Made by a program: the position numbers and the translations under genes. A stretch of 64,000 nucleotides of DNA, from contig NZ_SELS01000002.1 in the NCBI RefSeq assembly GCF_004197395.1, positions 248,001 through 312,000 of the forward strand, written 5' to 3'. The notes beneath the pieces were generated by a model. It made no database searches. It saw only the letters and a list, made by a program, of their open reading frames with translations, and was not told the DNA's origin. The DNA comes from Paraburkholderia sp. UYCP14C. GTDB taxonomy: Bacteria > Pseudomonadota > Gammaproteobacteria > Burkholderiales > Burkholderiaceae. The number at the start of each line of letters is the position of its first letter. Position 1 is the first letter of the stretch. Shown here piece by piece: positions 1 to 9,685 of the stretch.

Positions 1-308
1 CGGTCGATATGATCAACCGGAAGTGACGGCGGCCCTCGTTGGCCGCCTTGCGCGAAGCACCCTGGACGACGCGCAGCGGTCTGTTCCAAACGAAGCGATG
101 AGCAACCTTGGCTGCTCACCTTGCGCCATCGCCGAATGACAAACCGCTGCCTTTTATGGCCGCCCTGGTCCCTCGATAAGCCTTCCTGATCTCGCTAATT
201 TAAACGCATTGGCGGCATTCTACGAGAGCGCGTTTACACCGAATCGGCAGAAGATTCTGCGCGCGGCAACAGGGGCGCCGGACCGCCGGATCCCCGGATG
301 CCGCCTGG
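1..308. other. Intergenic start of window; hairpin at 28-47
   Basis: No gene can be supported here. One plus-strand frame runs off the left edge and stops at 24-26. Just after it sits a perfect 7-bp hairpin (GGCGGCC at 28-34, GGCCGCC at 41-47). This could be the end of a gene and a weak terminator, but only seven codons are visible. The rest, up to the end of the rhodanese gene, shows nothing recognisable. Confidence 0.3.
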
Positions 309-1910
309 TCAAATCACGCGAAAGCCGTGCGTGCCGTCGCGCGCGAGTTGTGCGACGAGCCCATGCTCCCATTCCAGATACGCGCTCATCGCTTCGCGTG
401 CGTTCTCCGTGCCCTCGTACGGCCGCTGATAACGATCGATGCGTGGCGACGCCATTCGCGTGCCGCCCGACTCCACGGGCAGGCCCGCGTCGATCCACGC
501 GATCGTGCCGCCGCGCAGCACCTGCACCGGCCGCCGGGTCGCCGCGGCGAGTTCCGGCGCGACGAAGCGCGCGATCACGTCGCTGCCGCAGGTGAGCACA
601 TAGCGCTTCGCGTCGGGCAGCGTACGCAGCGCATCGGCGAGCTGGCTGCGAATCACGAACCACGCGCCCGGGACATGCCGCGTCAGATAGTCCGCGCTGC
701 TCGTGAAATCGAGCACCACGGTACCCGGCGACTGCAGCAGCGCGGCGAGCTCGGCCGGCGCGATGTCGTCGACGTCGGGCGGCGTGACCGCGTAACGCGC
801 GGGCGGCGCCATGCCCTTCTCGGCGAAATCGGCCGCCGTCAGGCCGTCGACCACGTACGCCTCGACGTTCATCTGCGCGAGCCACGACGCGGTCATGTTC
901 GCGCGCACGCCGTCGTTGTCCGCGAGGATCACGCGCGCGCCGCGCACCGTCACGAACAGGTCGGTTTCCTGCACGAGCTGGCCGCCCGGCGCACTGCGAA
1001 AACCAGGCACGTGGCCCGCCTCGTATTCCTCGGGCGTACGCACGTCGAAGCGATACACGGTGCGCACCGCTTCGTCGGCCCAGCGACGCGCTTCATCGCG
1101 CGAGGTGCGGCGCACGCGCGCCCGATCGGCGACCGCGCGCGCGCCTTCGGCCGCGGCGAGACGGGAAGCGTCGTCGACCCCGCCTTCGACGCGCCGCGAG
1201 CTGCCATGAGCGAGCGGCTGACCGGCGAGCGTCCAGCCCATCGTGCCGTTGCGCAGCGCCGCGACTGGATTCGGCACCCCCGCATTGATCAGCGACTGCG
1301 CGCCGATGATGCTGCGCGTGCGCCCCGCGCAATTGACGATGATGCGCGTGGCCGGATCCGGCGCGAGCTGCCGCGCGCGCAACACCAGCTCCGCGCCCGG
1401 CACGCTGATGCTGCCGGGGATGTTCATGGTCTGAAACTCGTCGAAGCGGCGCGCGTCGAGCACGACGACATCGGCCTCGCGATCGAGCAGCGCCTGCACC
1501 TGCTGCGCGGACAGCGACGGCGTATGACGCACGCTTTCAACCAGTTCGCCGAACGCCTTGCTCGGCACGTTGACGTCCCTGAACAACTCGCCGCCCGCTT
1601 CGCGCCAGCCTTGCAGGCCGCCTTCGAGCAATGCGACGTTGGTATAGCCGAGTTCGGTGAGACGCTCGGCCGCGCGCCTCGCGAGGCCCTCGCCGGCATC
1701 GAACACGACGATCGGCAGCGCCGGGCGCGGCAACCGAACCGGCGCGTCGAGTTCGAGCCGCGACAGCGGCAGATTGGCGGCAAACAACGGATGGCTGCGC
1801 GCGTGCGGATCTTCCTCACGCACGTCGACGAGCGCGATCTCCTCGCGGTCGAGCAAGGCGTGGCACACGTCCTGGTATGACCGGGTACGAAATTCTTTGA
1901 CGACATTCAT
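309..1910 (-). CDS. Four-domain rhodanese-type sulfurtransferase
   Basis: A 533-aa cytoplasmic protein with no signal peptide. It reads as four rhodanese-like domains at about residues 1-110, 130-232, 285-365 and 385-480. Rhodaneses carry a persulfide on a loop cysteine and move sulfane sulfur to thiol or cyanide acceptors. Domain 2 has an active-site-like loop around Cys194 (NCAGRTRS) and domain 4 has Cys441 (TCGSD). In domains 1 and 3 the same position is Asp (FDAGEG, ADNDG), so they look structural. A final tail of about 50 residues is not rhodanese-like. The ATG is preceded by AAGGAG at suitable spacing. It is divergent from the flavin oxidoreductase gene. Family call is firm; the natural substrate is unknown. 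Confidence 0.88.
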   Translation of the reverse strand: MNVVKEFRTRSYQDVCHALLDREEIALVDVREEDPHARSHPLFAANLPLSRLELDAPVRLPRPALPIVVFDAGEGLARRAAERLTELGYTNVALLEGGLQGWREAGGELFRDVNVPSKAFGELVESVRHTPSLSAQQVQALLDREADVVVLDARRFDEFQTMNIPGSISVPGAELVLRARQLAPDPATRIIVNCAGRTRSIIGAQSLINAGVPNPVAALRNGTMGWTLAGQPLAHGSSRRVEGGVDDASRLAAAEGARAVADRARVRRTSRDEARRWADEAVRTVYRFDVRTPEEYEAGHVPGFRSAPGGQLVQETDLFVTVRGARVILADNDGVRANMTASWLAQMNVEAYVVDGLTAADFAEKGMAPPARYAVTPPDVDDIAPAELAALLQSPGTVVLDFTSSADYLTRHVPGAWFVIRSQLADALRTLPDAKRYVLTCGSDVIARFVAPELAAATRRPVQVLRGGTIAWIDAGLPVESGGTRMASPRIDRYQRPYEGTENAREAMSAYLEWEHGLVAQLARDGTHGFRVI

Positions 1911-2227
1911 GGGATCAGGAACTCCTTCGCTTCATTCCAGATTTCCGGCAACGGGTCGCGTTGCCGCGTCGATACTTAACCGTACACTCGAATTCCGATT
2001 GGCGCACGGTCACTCGCTGGATTACTTATTCGAGCGCACTGCGAATGCGATGCACCTGCCGCTCGAACACGCTACGCAAGCGCAATTTCCGCGCCACGCG
2101 CCGCTCCTTACCAAATCTTGCCGACCCTTCGGCCGACATGGGCATCGCCGCGCCGCCAGCAGAAATGCCGTCGCTTTGCCACAATGCCCCATCGCGCGAA
2201 AGCGCCGCTCATCGCAATCAACAGACA

Positions 2228-3223
2228 ATGATCCCCTTCTCGGTTCTCGATCTCTCGCCGGTCACCGCGGGCGCCACGCCTGCGGACGCATTCAGGAACA
2301 CACTGTCACTCGCGCAACACGCGGAAAAGCTGAACTACAAACGCTACTGGCTCGCCGAGCATCACAACATGACCGGCATCGCGAGCGCGGCGACCTCGGT
2401 CGTGATCGGCTACGTGGCCGGCGGCACCAACACGATTCGCGTCGGCTCCGGCGGCATCATGCTGCCGAACCATGCGCCGCTCGTGATCGCCGAACAGTTC
2501 GGCACGCTCGCGTCGCTGTATCCGGGGCGGATCGATCTCGGCCTCGGCCGCGCGCCCGGCACCGATCAGACCACTTCCCGCGCGCTGCGCCGCGATCTGC
2601 AGGCGAGCGCGGAGACCTTCCCTGACGACGTCGTCGAACTGCAACGGTATTTCGCCGAACCGGTCGCGGGCCAGCGCATTCGCGCGGTGCCGGGCGCGGG
2701 CCTCAACGTGCCGCTGTGGCTGCTCGGCTCGTCGCTGTACAGCGCGCAACTGGCCGCGGCGCTCGGGCTGCCGTTCGCGTTCGCGTCGCACTTCGCGCCC
2801 GATTACATGATGACCGCGCTGCAGGTGTATCGCTCGCAGTTCCGGCCGTCCGCGACGCTGGCGAAGCCCTACGCGATGGTCGGCGTCAATCTGTTCGCCG
2901 CCGACACGAACGATGAAGCCGCGCGGCTGTTCACGTCGCTGCAGCAACAGTTCATCAATCTGCGGCGCGGCACGCCGGGGCAATTGCAGCCGCCGGTCGA
3001 GCGGCTCGAAGCCTCCGAGATGGAGTTGAACAACGTCGCTCGCGCACTCTCGTGCACCGTGCTCGGCGATCGCGACGCAATCCGCGAAGGTCTGCAATCG
3101 ATCATCGAGCAGACCGGCGCGAACGAGTTGATGCTGACCGCACAGATTTACGATCACGAAGCGCGGCTGCGCTCGTTCGAGATCGGCGCCGAGGTGCGCG
3201 ATGAACTGATGGCGGCCAACTGA
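2228..3223 (+). CDS. LLM-class flavin-dependent oxidoreductase
   Basis: A 331-aa member of the bacterial luciferase-like monooxygenase family (TIM barrel, FMN or F420 type). The N-terminus has the usual arrangement: a strand, then RYWLAEHHN, then [13 protein letters not shown] and the motif DLGLGRAPG near residue 105. These mark the subgroup often annotated as YhbW-like alkanal monooxygenase-like proteins. The frame is open further upstream, but similarity begins at MIPFSVLDL, so the ATG at 2228 was chosen; no strong ribosome site is seen. It is a single gene followed by a clear terminator. The substrate cannot be read from sequence. Confidence 0.86.
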   Translation: MIPFSVLDLSPVTAGATPADAFRNTLSLAQHAEKLNYKRYWLAEHHNMTGIASAATSVVIGYVAGGTNTIRVGSGGIMLPNHAPLVIAEQFGTLASLYPGRIDLGLGRAPGTDQTTSRALRRDLQASAETFPDDVVELQRYFAEPVAGQRIRAVPGAGLNVPLWLLGSSLYSAQLAAALGLPFAFASHFAPDYMMTALQVYRSQFRPSATLAKPYAMVGVNLFAADTNDEAARLFTSLQQQFINLRRGTPGQLQPPVERLEASEMELNNVARALSCTVLGDRDAIREGLQSIIEQTGANELMLTAQIYDHEARLRSFEIGAEVRDELMAAN

Positions 3224-3267
3224 GCGGTTCGCGAACCGATCGGCCGACACGGCAACGCACGAAAAAA

Positions 3268-3300
3268 GGGCGGCTCATCGCGAGCCGCCCTTGTCTTTTT
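3268..3300 (+). terminator. Rho-independent terminator after the flavin oxidoreductase
   Basis: Perfect 9-bp stem GGGCGGCTC / GAGCCGCCC (3268-3276 and 3282-3290) with a 5-nt loop, followed by TTGTCTTTTT and preceded by an A run, so it could work in both directions between the convergent genes. Confidence 0.85.
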
Positions 3301-3345
3301 GCACCGAGTGGGGTCAGGCCGGACGCTTCGGCCCCGGCGTGAGAT

Positions 3346-4137
3346 CTAGAAGGCGCTCTTTATCACGCCCCCGTCGGCCCGCAACGCAGCTCCCGTCGTG
3401 GCCGACGAAAGCGGACTCGCGATATAGGCCACGAGCGACGCGACTTCCTGCGGCGAACCAAATCGCTTGATCAGCGATGTGGGACGGACCTTCTCGAAGA
3501 ACTCTTTTTCGAACGCTTCAAACGATTTGCCGTCGGCCTTTGCAAGGGTCTCGACGAATTCACCCACGCCGCGCGATTTCGTCGGCCCCGGCAGCACGCT
3601 ATTGACGGTGATGCCCGTGCCGGCAACGGCTTCGGCGAGCCCGCGCGAGACCGCCAGCTGCGCGGTTTTCGTCACACCGTAGTGGATCATTTCGGCTGGA
3701 ATCTGCACCCCGCTCTCGCTCGAAATGAAAATGATGCGCCCCCAGTTGGCCCGCTTCATCGCGGGCAAAAACAGGCGAGCGAGGCGTACCCCACTCAGCA
3801 CATTGACGTCGAAGAACCGCTGCCAGTCCGCGTCGGGGATCTCCTCGAACGGCTTGGGCTCGAAGATGCCCAGGTTGTTGACCAGTATTTCCACGTCCGG
3901 ATAGCGTCGCGCCAGTTCTTCCGCTGAAGCGGCGGTGCTTAGATCGCCCGCAAATCCCAACACGTCGCCGCCCGTCTCCGCTTTCAGCTGCGCGACCACG
4001 TCGTCCACAGATGACTGGGAGCGGCCGTTCACGATCACACGAGCGCCCTCCTGCGCCAACGTGCTGGCGATAGCGTGACCGATGCCGGCCGTGCTGCCGC
4101 TCACCAGTGCGAGTTTGCCTGTCAGATTCAGGTCCAT
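3346..4137 (-). CDS. SDR family oxidoreductase
   Basis: A 263-aa classical short-chain dehydrogenase/reductase. Cofactor motif SGSTAGIG is at 13-20, the structural motif reads NNLG (87-90) in place of the common NNAG, catalytic Ser is near 139-140, and Tyr153/Lys157 form the YxxxK pair. NAD(P)-dependent alcohol/ketone chemistry is inferred from the family. The start at MDLNL is used because AAAGGAAA precedes it and the upstream open frame lacks SDR sequence. It lies 73 bp after another SDR gene in the same direction, so the two probably form an operon controlled by the divergent LysR regulator. Confidence 0.88.
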   Translation of the reverse strand: MDLNLTGKLALVSGSTAGIGHAIASTLAQEGARVIVNGRSQSSVDDVVAQLKAETGGDVLGFAGDLSTAASAEELARRYPDVEILVNNLGIFEPKPFEEIPDADWQRFFDVNVLSGVRLARLFLPAMKRANWGRIIFISSESGVQIPAEMIHYGVTKTAQLAVSRGLAEAVAGTGITVNSVLPGPTKSRGVGEFVETLAKADGKSFEAFEKEFFEKVRPTSLIKRFGSPQEVASLVAYIASPLSSATTGAALRADGGVIKSAF

Positions 4138-4210
4138 GGGTGATTTCCTTTCAATGGATGAAGTAAGAGCGGCGGCAGCGGGTCTTGAACGCCGCATGCC
4201 GCCAGCAGGT

Positions 4211-4975
4211 TCACGTGCGGGTAATCGATGCGCCACCATCGACCAGTGAGGCGGTGCCGGTCACGAAGGACGAATCGTCCGACGCGAGATACAGCACCGA
4301 ACGCGCCAGTTCTTCCGGCCTGGCGACGCGCTTGAGCGCATGCAGCCCGGTCACGAATGCCTGCGATTCGTGGCTGTCGTTCATGCCGCGATACATCTCC
4401 GTGTCCACCGCGCCCGGCAACACCGCGTTGACGCGCACGCCTTGCGCGCCGTACTCGGCAGCGAGTGCCTGCGTGAGGCCGATCAGGCCGGACTTGCTCG
4501 CCGCGTAGGCCGCAGTGCCGGGAAACGCGAACGAGTAACCGACGAACGTCGACGTGAAGATGATCGATCCACCACCTTGCTTCAGCATTTCGGGAATCTG
4601 GTGCTTCGCTCCGAGGAAGGCACTGGTCAGATTGGTCGCCAGCGCGGCGCTCCAGCCGGCTTCGGAAATGCCGGTGCTCGGGCCCATCTCGCCAAGCGTA
4701 CCGGCGTTGTTGTAGGCGATGTCCAGACGGCCGAAGCGGCTCACTGCGAGTGCGACCAGCGCCTTCGCGAAGTCCTCCGATTGCACGTCGCCGGCGAGAT
4801 ACACGGCTTCGCCGCCTTCGCTGGCTATCTCTGCGACAAGGGTTTCGAGTTCTGCCGCGCGGCGCGCCGCGATCACCACCTTGGCGCCTTCCTTCGCGAA
4901 CAGCTTCGCGGTAGCGCGGCCAATTCCTGAGCTTGCACCCGTCACGATGGCGACCTTTCCCGTCAAGCGTTGCAT
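4211..4975 (-). CDS. SDR family oxidoreductase (glucose-1-dehydrogenase-like)
   Basis: A 254-aa classical SDR with all hallmarks: TGASSGIG (12-19), NNAG (89-92), Ser142, Tyr157 and Lys161 in YAASK. The C-terminus has the usual DDSSFVTG and VDGG segment. Family members oxidise or reduce alcohols, sugars or acyl intermediates with NAD(P); the substrate is not predictable. It is first gene of the pair with the SDR at 3346-4137 and is divergent from a LysR gene 140 bp away. This is the usual arrangement for a LysR-regulated target. Confidence 0.9.
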   Translation of the reverse strand: MQRLTGKVAIVTGASSGIGRATAKLFAKEGAKVVIAARRAAELETLVAEIASEGGEAVYLAGDVQSEDFAKALVALAVSRFGRLDIAYNNAGTLGEMGPSTGISEAGWSAALATNLTSAFLGAKHQIPEMLKQGGGSIIFTSTFVGYSFAFPGTAAYAASKSGLIGLTQALAAEYGAQGVRVNAVLPGAVDTEMYRGMNDSHESQAFVTGLHALKRVARPEELARSVLYLASDDSSFVTGTASLVDGGASITRT

Positions 4976-5077
4976 GTTCTTCTCTCCTGATCCATTTGGT
5001 TGGCCAGTGCCCTATGCGTTGGCCGGTGAAAGGAATATAGGCTTCAGTCCTGATGGCGGAAAGGTCAAAAACATGGT

Positions 5078-5106
5078 CCTATCGGTCAGCTTTTGTGAAC
5101 GATAGG
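5078..5106. promoter_or_regulatory. Candidate LysR operator (CCTATCG-N15-CGATAGG)
   Basis: A perfect 7-bp inverted repeat, CCTATCG (5078-5084) and CGATAGG (5100-5106), lies in the divergent intergenic region 10 bp before the LysR start codon, overlapping its ribosome site. Position and symmetry suit autorepression by the adjacent LysR protein. No binding data; inference from symmetry and context. Confidence 0.45.
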
Positions 5107-5115
5107 AGGGCTTGC

Positions 5116-6039
5116 ATGGACCGCCTGCGCGCCTTCGAGGTTTTCGTGACGGTGGTGAGCCGTGGTGGTTTTGCGCGCGCAGCGGATGCGCTCGGCACGT
5201 CGCCCGCCAACGTGACCCGCTATGTGAACGAGCTGGAAGCGCACCTGGGCACGCGCCTGCTGAATCGAACGTCGCGCACGCTGTCTCTGACCGAGGGCGG
5301 CGAGACCCTTTACGCCCGCTGCAAGTCCATCCTCGACGATGTCGCCGAGACCGAGGGGCTCGTGTCATCCGCGTCGGTCGAACCACGCGGACGCCTGCGC
5401 ATCAATGCGCCCGTGAGCTTTGGGATTTTGTATCTGGCGCCGCTATGGCCCGAGTTCATGCGGAAATATCCTGGCATCGAACTCGACGTGGGGCTGATCG
5501 ACCGCGTCGTCGATATCGTCGATGAAGGCTACGATCTCGCCATTCGCATCTCGCGCGCCGGCTCGACTAGCCACGCGGCGCGTAAGCTCGCGACATCGCA
5601 AAACATTCTGTGCGCGTCGCCGGCCTATCTGGCTCGCGCCGGAGTTCCGACGGCGCCTACGGACCTGATCGGGCATCGCTGCATCGGGTACACCTATGCG
5701 GCCACCGGCGACGAGTGGCAACTGATCGACGCTGGCGGCAAGACTCACGCGGTGAGGGTGGACTGTCGCATGCATACGAATAACGGCGATACGGCGCGCG
5801 CGGCAGCGCTCGCCGGGCAAGGCGTGATCTGGCAACCCACGTTCCTGATCGGCAACGATCTACGCGCCGGCACGCTGGTTCAGGTGTTGCCTGAGTATCG
5901 CCTGCCCGACATCGACATACTCGCCATGTACCCGAGCCGTCGACACCTGAGCGCCCGAGTGCGTGTGATGATCGATTTTCTGGTCGATGCGTTTGGTGGG
6001 GTGCCCCCTTGGGATCGGCATGGCAACGGCCCGCCCTGA
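5116..6039 (+). CDS. LysR family transcriptional regulator
   Basis: A 307-aa LysR-type regulator. The winged HTH occupies residues 1-60 (ADALGTSPANVTRYVNELE) and the rest is the periplasmic-binding-like effector domain. Start is the ATG at 5116, preceded by AGGAGGG six bases upstream; the longer open frame has no support. It is divergent from the two-SDR operon and therefore its probable regulator. Its stop codon is one base from the stop of the convergent histidine kinase gene. The effector is unknown. Confidence 0.92.
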   Translation: MDRLRAFEVFVTVVSRGGFARAADALGTSPANVTRYVNELEAHLGTRLLNRTSRTLSLTEGGETLYARCKSILDDVAETEGLVSSASVEPRGRLRINAPVSFGILYLAPLWPEFMRKYPGIELDVGLIDRVVDIVDEGYDLAIRISRAGSTSHAARKLATSQNILCASPAYLARAGVPTAPTDLIGHRCIGYTYAATGDEWQLIDAGGKTHAVRVDCRMHTNNGDTARAAALAGQGVIWQPTFLIGNDLRAGTLVQVLPEYRLPDIDILAMYPSRRHLSARVRVMIDFLVDAFGGVPPWDRHGNGPP

Positions 6040-6040
6040 G

Positions 6041-7207
6041 TCACGGTTCCGCGCGCGGGAGTAACACTGAAAAAATCGTCTCCGTCTCATCGGAGCGCGT
6101 TTCGATTGCACCGTGGTGGGCCTTGGCGATTTCGCTTGCGATGTACAAACCCAGTCCAAGGTTGCCCGCCATCTCGTCTTCGTTCTGGCGGTTTGGCCCC
6201 CGAATCAACGGATCGAAGATGTGAGCCAGGGTTGCGGACTCGATCGCCGCACCATGGTTGCAGACGTCGATGCGGACCTGTGTTGCATCACCGGTCACCG
6301 TCACGCGCACAGGAGTGTCCGGCGCCCCATACTTGATGGCATTGAGCACAAGGTTGCCCAGCAATTGCTGCAGGCGCTGGCTGTCCCAGACCCCCTTCAG
6401 ATCACCGGTCACCTGTAACTCGATCTGCCTGTCGGGGTGAGTGGCACGCAACGCGTCCAGTTCGTCAGAAAGCACATCCGCGAGATTGACATGCGTGGGC
6501 GCGACGCTGATGCCCAAGCCCAGTTGGGTTCGGTTGAATTCGGTCAGGTCATCGAGCAATGCCTGCATCCGGGCCCCGCTGCGGATCAGGCGGCCAGCCG
6601 CCGTGGATACCTGCTCTCCGGCATTCAGAGCGGCCAGATACGATGCGGTGACCTTGATCGCCTGCAGTGGGCTGCGCATGTCGTGCCCCAGCATGCCAAG
6701 CAGGAGGTTACGGTTCTGCTCGATCTGCGCATTGAACGAGGTGACCGATTCGGCCAGCGCCTGATCGATCGCTTCATTGAACCGAATGACATCATCGAAG
6801 TGCGGAGCTTCGGGCACGCAATCGTCCATCCACAAGCGCAGCACGCTTGCACGCAGCGCGCGATATTCGGCGGCGAGCTGGTTCACACTGAAGCCGGCAC
6901 GAGCCCTCAGAAATCCATGCGTTCGCGCGGCTGATTCGGTCACGCCGACGAGACCGGAGCCTTGGCCCCATGACTTTGCGTGTTGGGCGTCCCGGCTTTG
7001 CGGTGTTTGCAAGTCTGTTGCTACGGCGAGCAGCACTTGCTGTGCCTCTTCGCGTAGCTCCATCGATCCCATTCTTGTCGCCGCTGGCGTGAGGGTGGCG
7101 GCGAACGCCTCCCAGTGCTCGAGTATCGGCTCGATGTCTCGCAAGATAAAGTCTGCAAGTCGCACGTCCGCGTCTCCAAACGGTAAATGGGCGGCTGCCG
7201 GAGGCAA
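6041..7207 (-). CDS. Soluble sensor histidine kinase
   Basis: A 388-aa histidine kinase with no membrane segment. Residues about 15-165 form a helical sensor region resembling the RsbRD N-terminal domain. A HisKA dimerisation helix follows with phospho-acceptor His175 in GHDMRSPL, then a HATPase domain with N box (GNLVLNAIKYG) and G box (NLGLGLYIA). It would autophosphorylate on His and pass the phosphate to a response regulator, but no regulator gene is adjacent, so it is an orphan. A CheY-type partner elsewhere is expected. Convergent with the LysR gene, separated by one base. Confidence 0.88.
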   Translation of the reverse strand: MPPAAAHLPFGDADVRLADFILRDIEPILEHWEAFAATLTPAATRMGSMELREEAQQVLLAVATDLQTPQSRDAQHAKSWGQGSGLVGVTESAARTHGFLRARAGFSVNQLAAEYRALRASVLRLWMDDCVPEAPHFDDVIRFNEAIDQALAESVTSFNAQIEQNRNLLLGMLGHDMRSPLQAIKVTASYLAALNAGEQVSTAAGRLIRSGARMQALLDDLTEFNRTQLGLGISVAPTHVNLADVLSDELDALRATHPDRQIELQVTGDLKGVWDSQRLQQLLGNLVLNAIKYGAPDTPVRVTVTGDATQVRIDVCNHGAAIESATLAHIFDPLIRGPNRQNEDEMAGNLGLGLYIASEIAKAHHGAIETRSDETETIFSVLLPRAEP

Positions 7208-7406
7208 TCAGCCAAGCTATGTTACGCGCAAATGGGTGACGGACTTGAATCGAAGGAGCGTTCCAGATGACGACGGGCGATGTCGCGGCAGCCCACTCCG
7301 GCTTCGAACCGGCATCTGCTTGAAATCTGTGTGGGACCCGGAATAACCTCGCATCTGACGGGTTCACTCCAACGAGACACCTGTTCGTCACAACGGGAGA
7401 ACGATC

Positions 7407-7907
7407 TTGCGTACCCCAAGTCCTCGTAGCGTGCGGACGATCCTGAGCGTCGTCGTTGTCCTGGCGATCTCCGCGTTTTGCGACTCGCCTGCCGTCACTG
7501 CCGGCATACAGACCGACGCTACGTCCAACGAAGCTCCATTCCTGGCGGAGAACGATGCCGCCATGACAAGGATGATGGATGGCATGTCGACGAGACCGAC
7601 AGGCGACGTCGATCGCGATTTTGTCGAAATGATGGTGCCTCACCATCAAGGTGCCATCGACATGGCGCAGGCCGAACTGCGTTACGGACACAACGAACAG
7701 TTGCGCCGCATCGCGCAGGAGATCGTCGTCGAGCAACAACAGGAAATCGTCGCGATGCGCGTCGCACTCGGACAACCATTGCCGCCACCAGCCCCCGCGC
7801 CGGACCAGCAAAAGCCCGCTTCTCTCCCGGCTGCCCCTGCCCACCCCGCATCCGACCACGGCATGCAAATGAACATGCCGAACCCCATGCAAGAGGAGCA
7901 ACCATGA
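7407..7907 (+). CDS. Exported DUF305 protein (metal-binding CopM-like family)
   Basis: A 166-aa exported protein. A signal peptide covers about residues 1-32, so the periplasm is the likely location. A single DUF305 region follows, with the family core MMVPHHQGAIDMA (His79, His80). The tail is Pro-rich and ends in a Met/His-rich segment (DHGMQMNMPNPM). DUF305 members such as cyanobacterial CopM bind copper or silver; metal binding here is inferred from that and from the His/Met content. The start is TTG at 7407 behind GGGAGA; a later ATG would remove the signal peptide. The stop overlaps the next ATG (ATGA), so the two genes are translationally coupled. Confidence 0.82.
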   Translation: MRTPSPRSVRTILSVVVVLAISAFCDSPAVTAGIQTDATSNEAPFLAENDAAMTRMMDGMSTRPTGDVDRDFVEMMVPHHQGAIDMAQAELRYGHNEQLRRIAQEIVVEQQQEIVAMRVALGQPLPPPAPAPDQQKPASLPAAPAHPASDHGMQMNMPNPMQEEQP

Positions 7908-9382
7908 AACGCTCATCGAGAATCACCATCGGGTTGTCTGCAGCCGCGCTGATGGCAGCGCAGTTCGCCTGGGCTGGGCAGGCCCCTGGATCGCAGTCCG
8001 ATCCTGACATTCAAGTCAGCCACCACGATCGCGTGTACGCGGCCGAGCAGTTTTCGAACACGGTGTCGGTGATCGACCCGGCCGACAACAAGCTGCTCGG
8101 CCTGATTCGCCTCGGCGATCCGTCGCCGGGCAATTTCAGTCCGTTGTACAAAGGTCAATTACTCGTGCATGGCATGGGATTCTCGCCGGACCATCGCACG
8201 ATTGCGGTTGTCTCGATCGGATCGAACTCGGTTTCATTCATCGACACGCAGACTAACGCCGTCAAGCACGTCACCTACGTCGGCCGCTCGCCTCACGAGG
8301 CCTTCTTCACTCCCGATGGCAAGGAGGTCTGGGTGACCGTGCGAGGCGAAAACTATGTGGCGGTACTCGACGGGAACACGTACGAGGAGAAAGCACGCAT
8401 TACCGTCCCGGCTGGCCCCGGCATGCAGATATTCTCACCGGACGGGAAGTATGGTTATGTCTGTTCGTCCTTCAACCCGGAGACTGAGGTGGTGTCCGTG
8501 GCCGACCACAAGATCGTCGGCACGGTCAGGCAGGGCAGCCCCTTCTGTCCCGACCTGGCGGCGACGCCCGACGGCAAGCAGGTCTGGTTCACGCTCAAGG
8601 ACACCGGCAAGGTTCAGGTGTTCGATGCGAGGCCGCCATTCGCGCTCATCACTACACTGGACACGGGCCCGATCACGAATCACGTGAACATCGTGCATAA
8701 CGCCAATGGCACGTTCGCGTACGTCACCGTTGGTGGCCTGAATGTGATCAAGGTGTTTCGAACCGATAACTTCTCGCAGGTCGCGACGATCCCTGTCGGC
8801 AACCTGCCGCATGGGCTATGGCCGTCGGGGGATGGCAGCCGCATCTATGTCGGGCTCGAGAACGCCGATGCGATGACTGCGATCGACACACTGACCAACA
8901 CGGTCATCGCGACTGTGCCCATTGGCCAGGCGCCGCAGGCTGTCACCTATGTGCCGAACGCGGTGCCGGAAGGTGATGGTACGCAGAACCTGCAGGCACT
9001 CGGTCTGGCTGGTCAGAGCGTCCACATCGCACTGGTTCCGGTGGGGTCGAACAGGACGGCGGATGCCGCCAACCCACCTACGACTGTCGCGTTGTTCGAC
9101 CAGGGGCTCGTGCAGGTTCTCCAGGCCGCTGTGACCGGTCTGCAACCGAAGCAGCCCTACGTACTCGGTCTTGCTGATAAGCCGGATGGCTCGGGTGACA
9201 TCCAGGTGCTTGCGAATTTCATGTCCAATCCGGCCGGCTCGGCGATCGTCAATGCTCTCGGCCAGATTCGCCAACTGGTCACACCGGGAGTGAGCACCGC
9301 CGCAGACAAGCGCCGCTATCTCGTGGTCGCCCCCCAGGTGGCGGGTAAGCCAGGGGCTCCCGTGCAAGTGCAGTCGCTGTAA
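7904..9382 (+). CDS. Exported YVTN-type beta-propeller protein
   Basis: A 492-aa exported protein with a signal peptide (about 1-24). It carries repeated beta-propeller blades with the signatures NTVSVID, NSVSFID and DGKEVWV, about 45 residues apart, filling residues 35-345. The last 130 residues form a separate domain rich in Val and Ala (VHIALVPVGS onward) that I do not recognise. YVTN propellers are usually scaffolds or sensors in the periplasm. It starts inside the stop codon of the DUF305 gene, so the two products are made together and may act on the same metal or redox process. Function is otherwise unknown. Confidence 0.85.
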   Translation: MKRSSRITIGLSAAALMAAQFAWAGQAPGSQSDPDIQVSHHDRVYAAEQFSNTVSVIDPADNKLLGLIRLGDPSPGNFSPLYKGQLLVHGMGFSPDHRTIAVVSIGSNSVSFIDTQTNAVKHVTYVGRSPHEAFFTPDGKEVWVTVRGENYVAVLDGNTYEEKARITVPAGPGMQIFSPDGKYGYVCSSFNPETEVVSVADHKIVGTVRQGSPFCPDLAATPDGKQVWFTLKDTGKVQVFDARPPFALITTLDTGPITNHVNIVHNANGTFAYVTVGGLNVIKVFRTDNFSQVATIPVGNLPHGLWPSGDGSRIYVGLENADAMTAIDTLTNTVIATVPIGQAPQAVTYVPNAVPEGDGTQNLQALGLAGQSVHIALVPVGSNRTADAANPPTTVALFDQGLVQVLQAAVTGLQPKQPYVLGLADKPDGSGDIQVLANFMSNPAGSAIVNALGQIRQLVTPGVSTAADKRRYLVVAPQVAGKPGAPVQVQSL

Positions 9383-9463
9383 GCGGGTCCGTCGTTAGAC
9401 TGGCCGGTTCCTGAGTGGAACCGCCGCCCGAACGTCTGAGCCACAGTGCGAACGAACGACGCT

Positions 9464-9685
9464 TCATGGCCGCACTGAGCAGGACGGCGTGACGCTTTTA
9501 CCCGACGCGTCGACCTCGATCCCCCAGTCGCCGTGCTCGAGCCAGTCATCACCGAGCAGTTCCATCGGATGCTGGGCGCGGCTCTGTCCGTTGCCGCAGC
9601 GCATATCGTCGGCCGGGCAGTAGTGGTCGCAGCCCCAGCACACGCGTTCCGGGTGCAGCGGATGAATGGGAAATTTCTTGGCCAT
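9464..9685 (-). CDS. DUF3079 domain protein
   Basis: A 73-aa soluble protein that matches the DUF3079 pattern: MAKKFPIHPLHPERVCWGCD, with cysteines in CWGCDxYCPADxxxCGNG, then HPxELxGDDW. The four cysteines at the start suggest a small zinc- or iron-sulfur-binding fold. No function is known for the family. It is a monocistronic gene facing the DUF305-YVTN pair. Confidence 0.75.
   Translation of the reverse strand: MAKKFPIHPLHPERVCWGCDHYCPADDMRCGNGQSRAQHPMELLGDDWLEHGDWGIEVDASGKSVTPSCSVRP

Noticed and set aside
327..1880. Long plus-strand open frame opposite the rhodanese gene
   Set aside because: It mirrors a clear gene on the other strand, has Arg/His-rich arbitrary composition and no ribosome site; typical of GC-rich antisense frames.
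7296..7314. TTCGAA-containing hairpin resembling a tRNA T-arm
   Set aside because: No acceptor, D or anticodon arm could be assembled around it.
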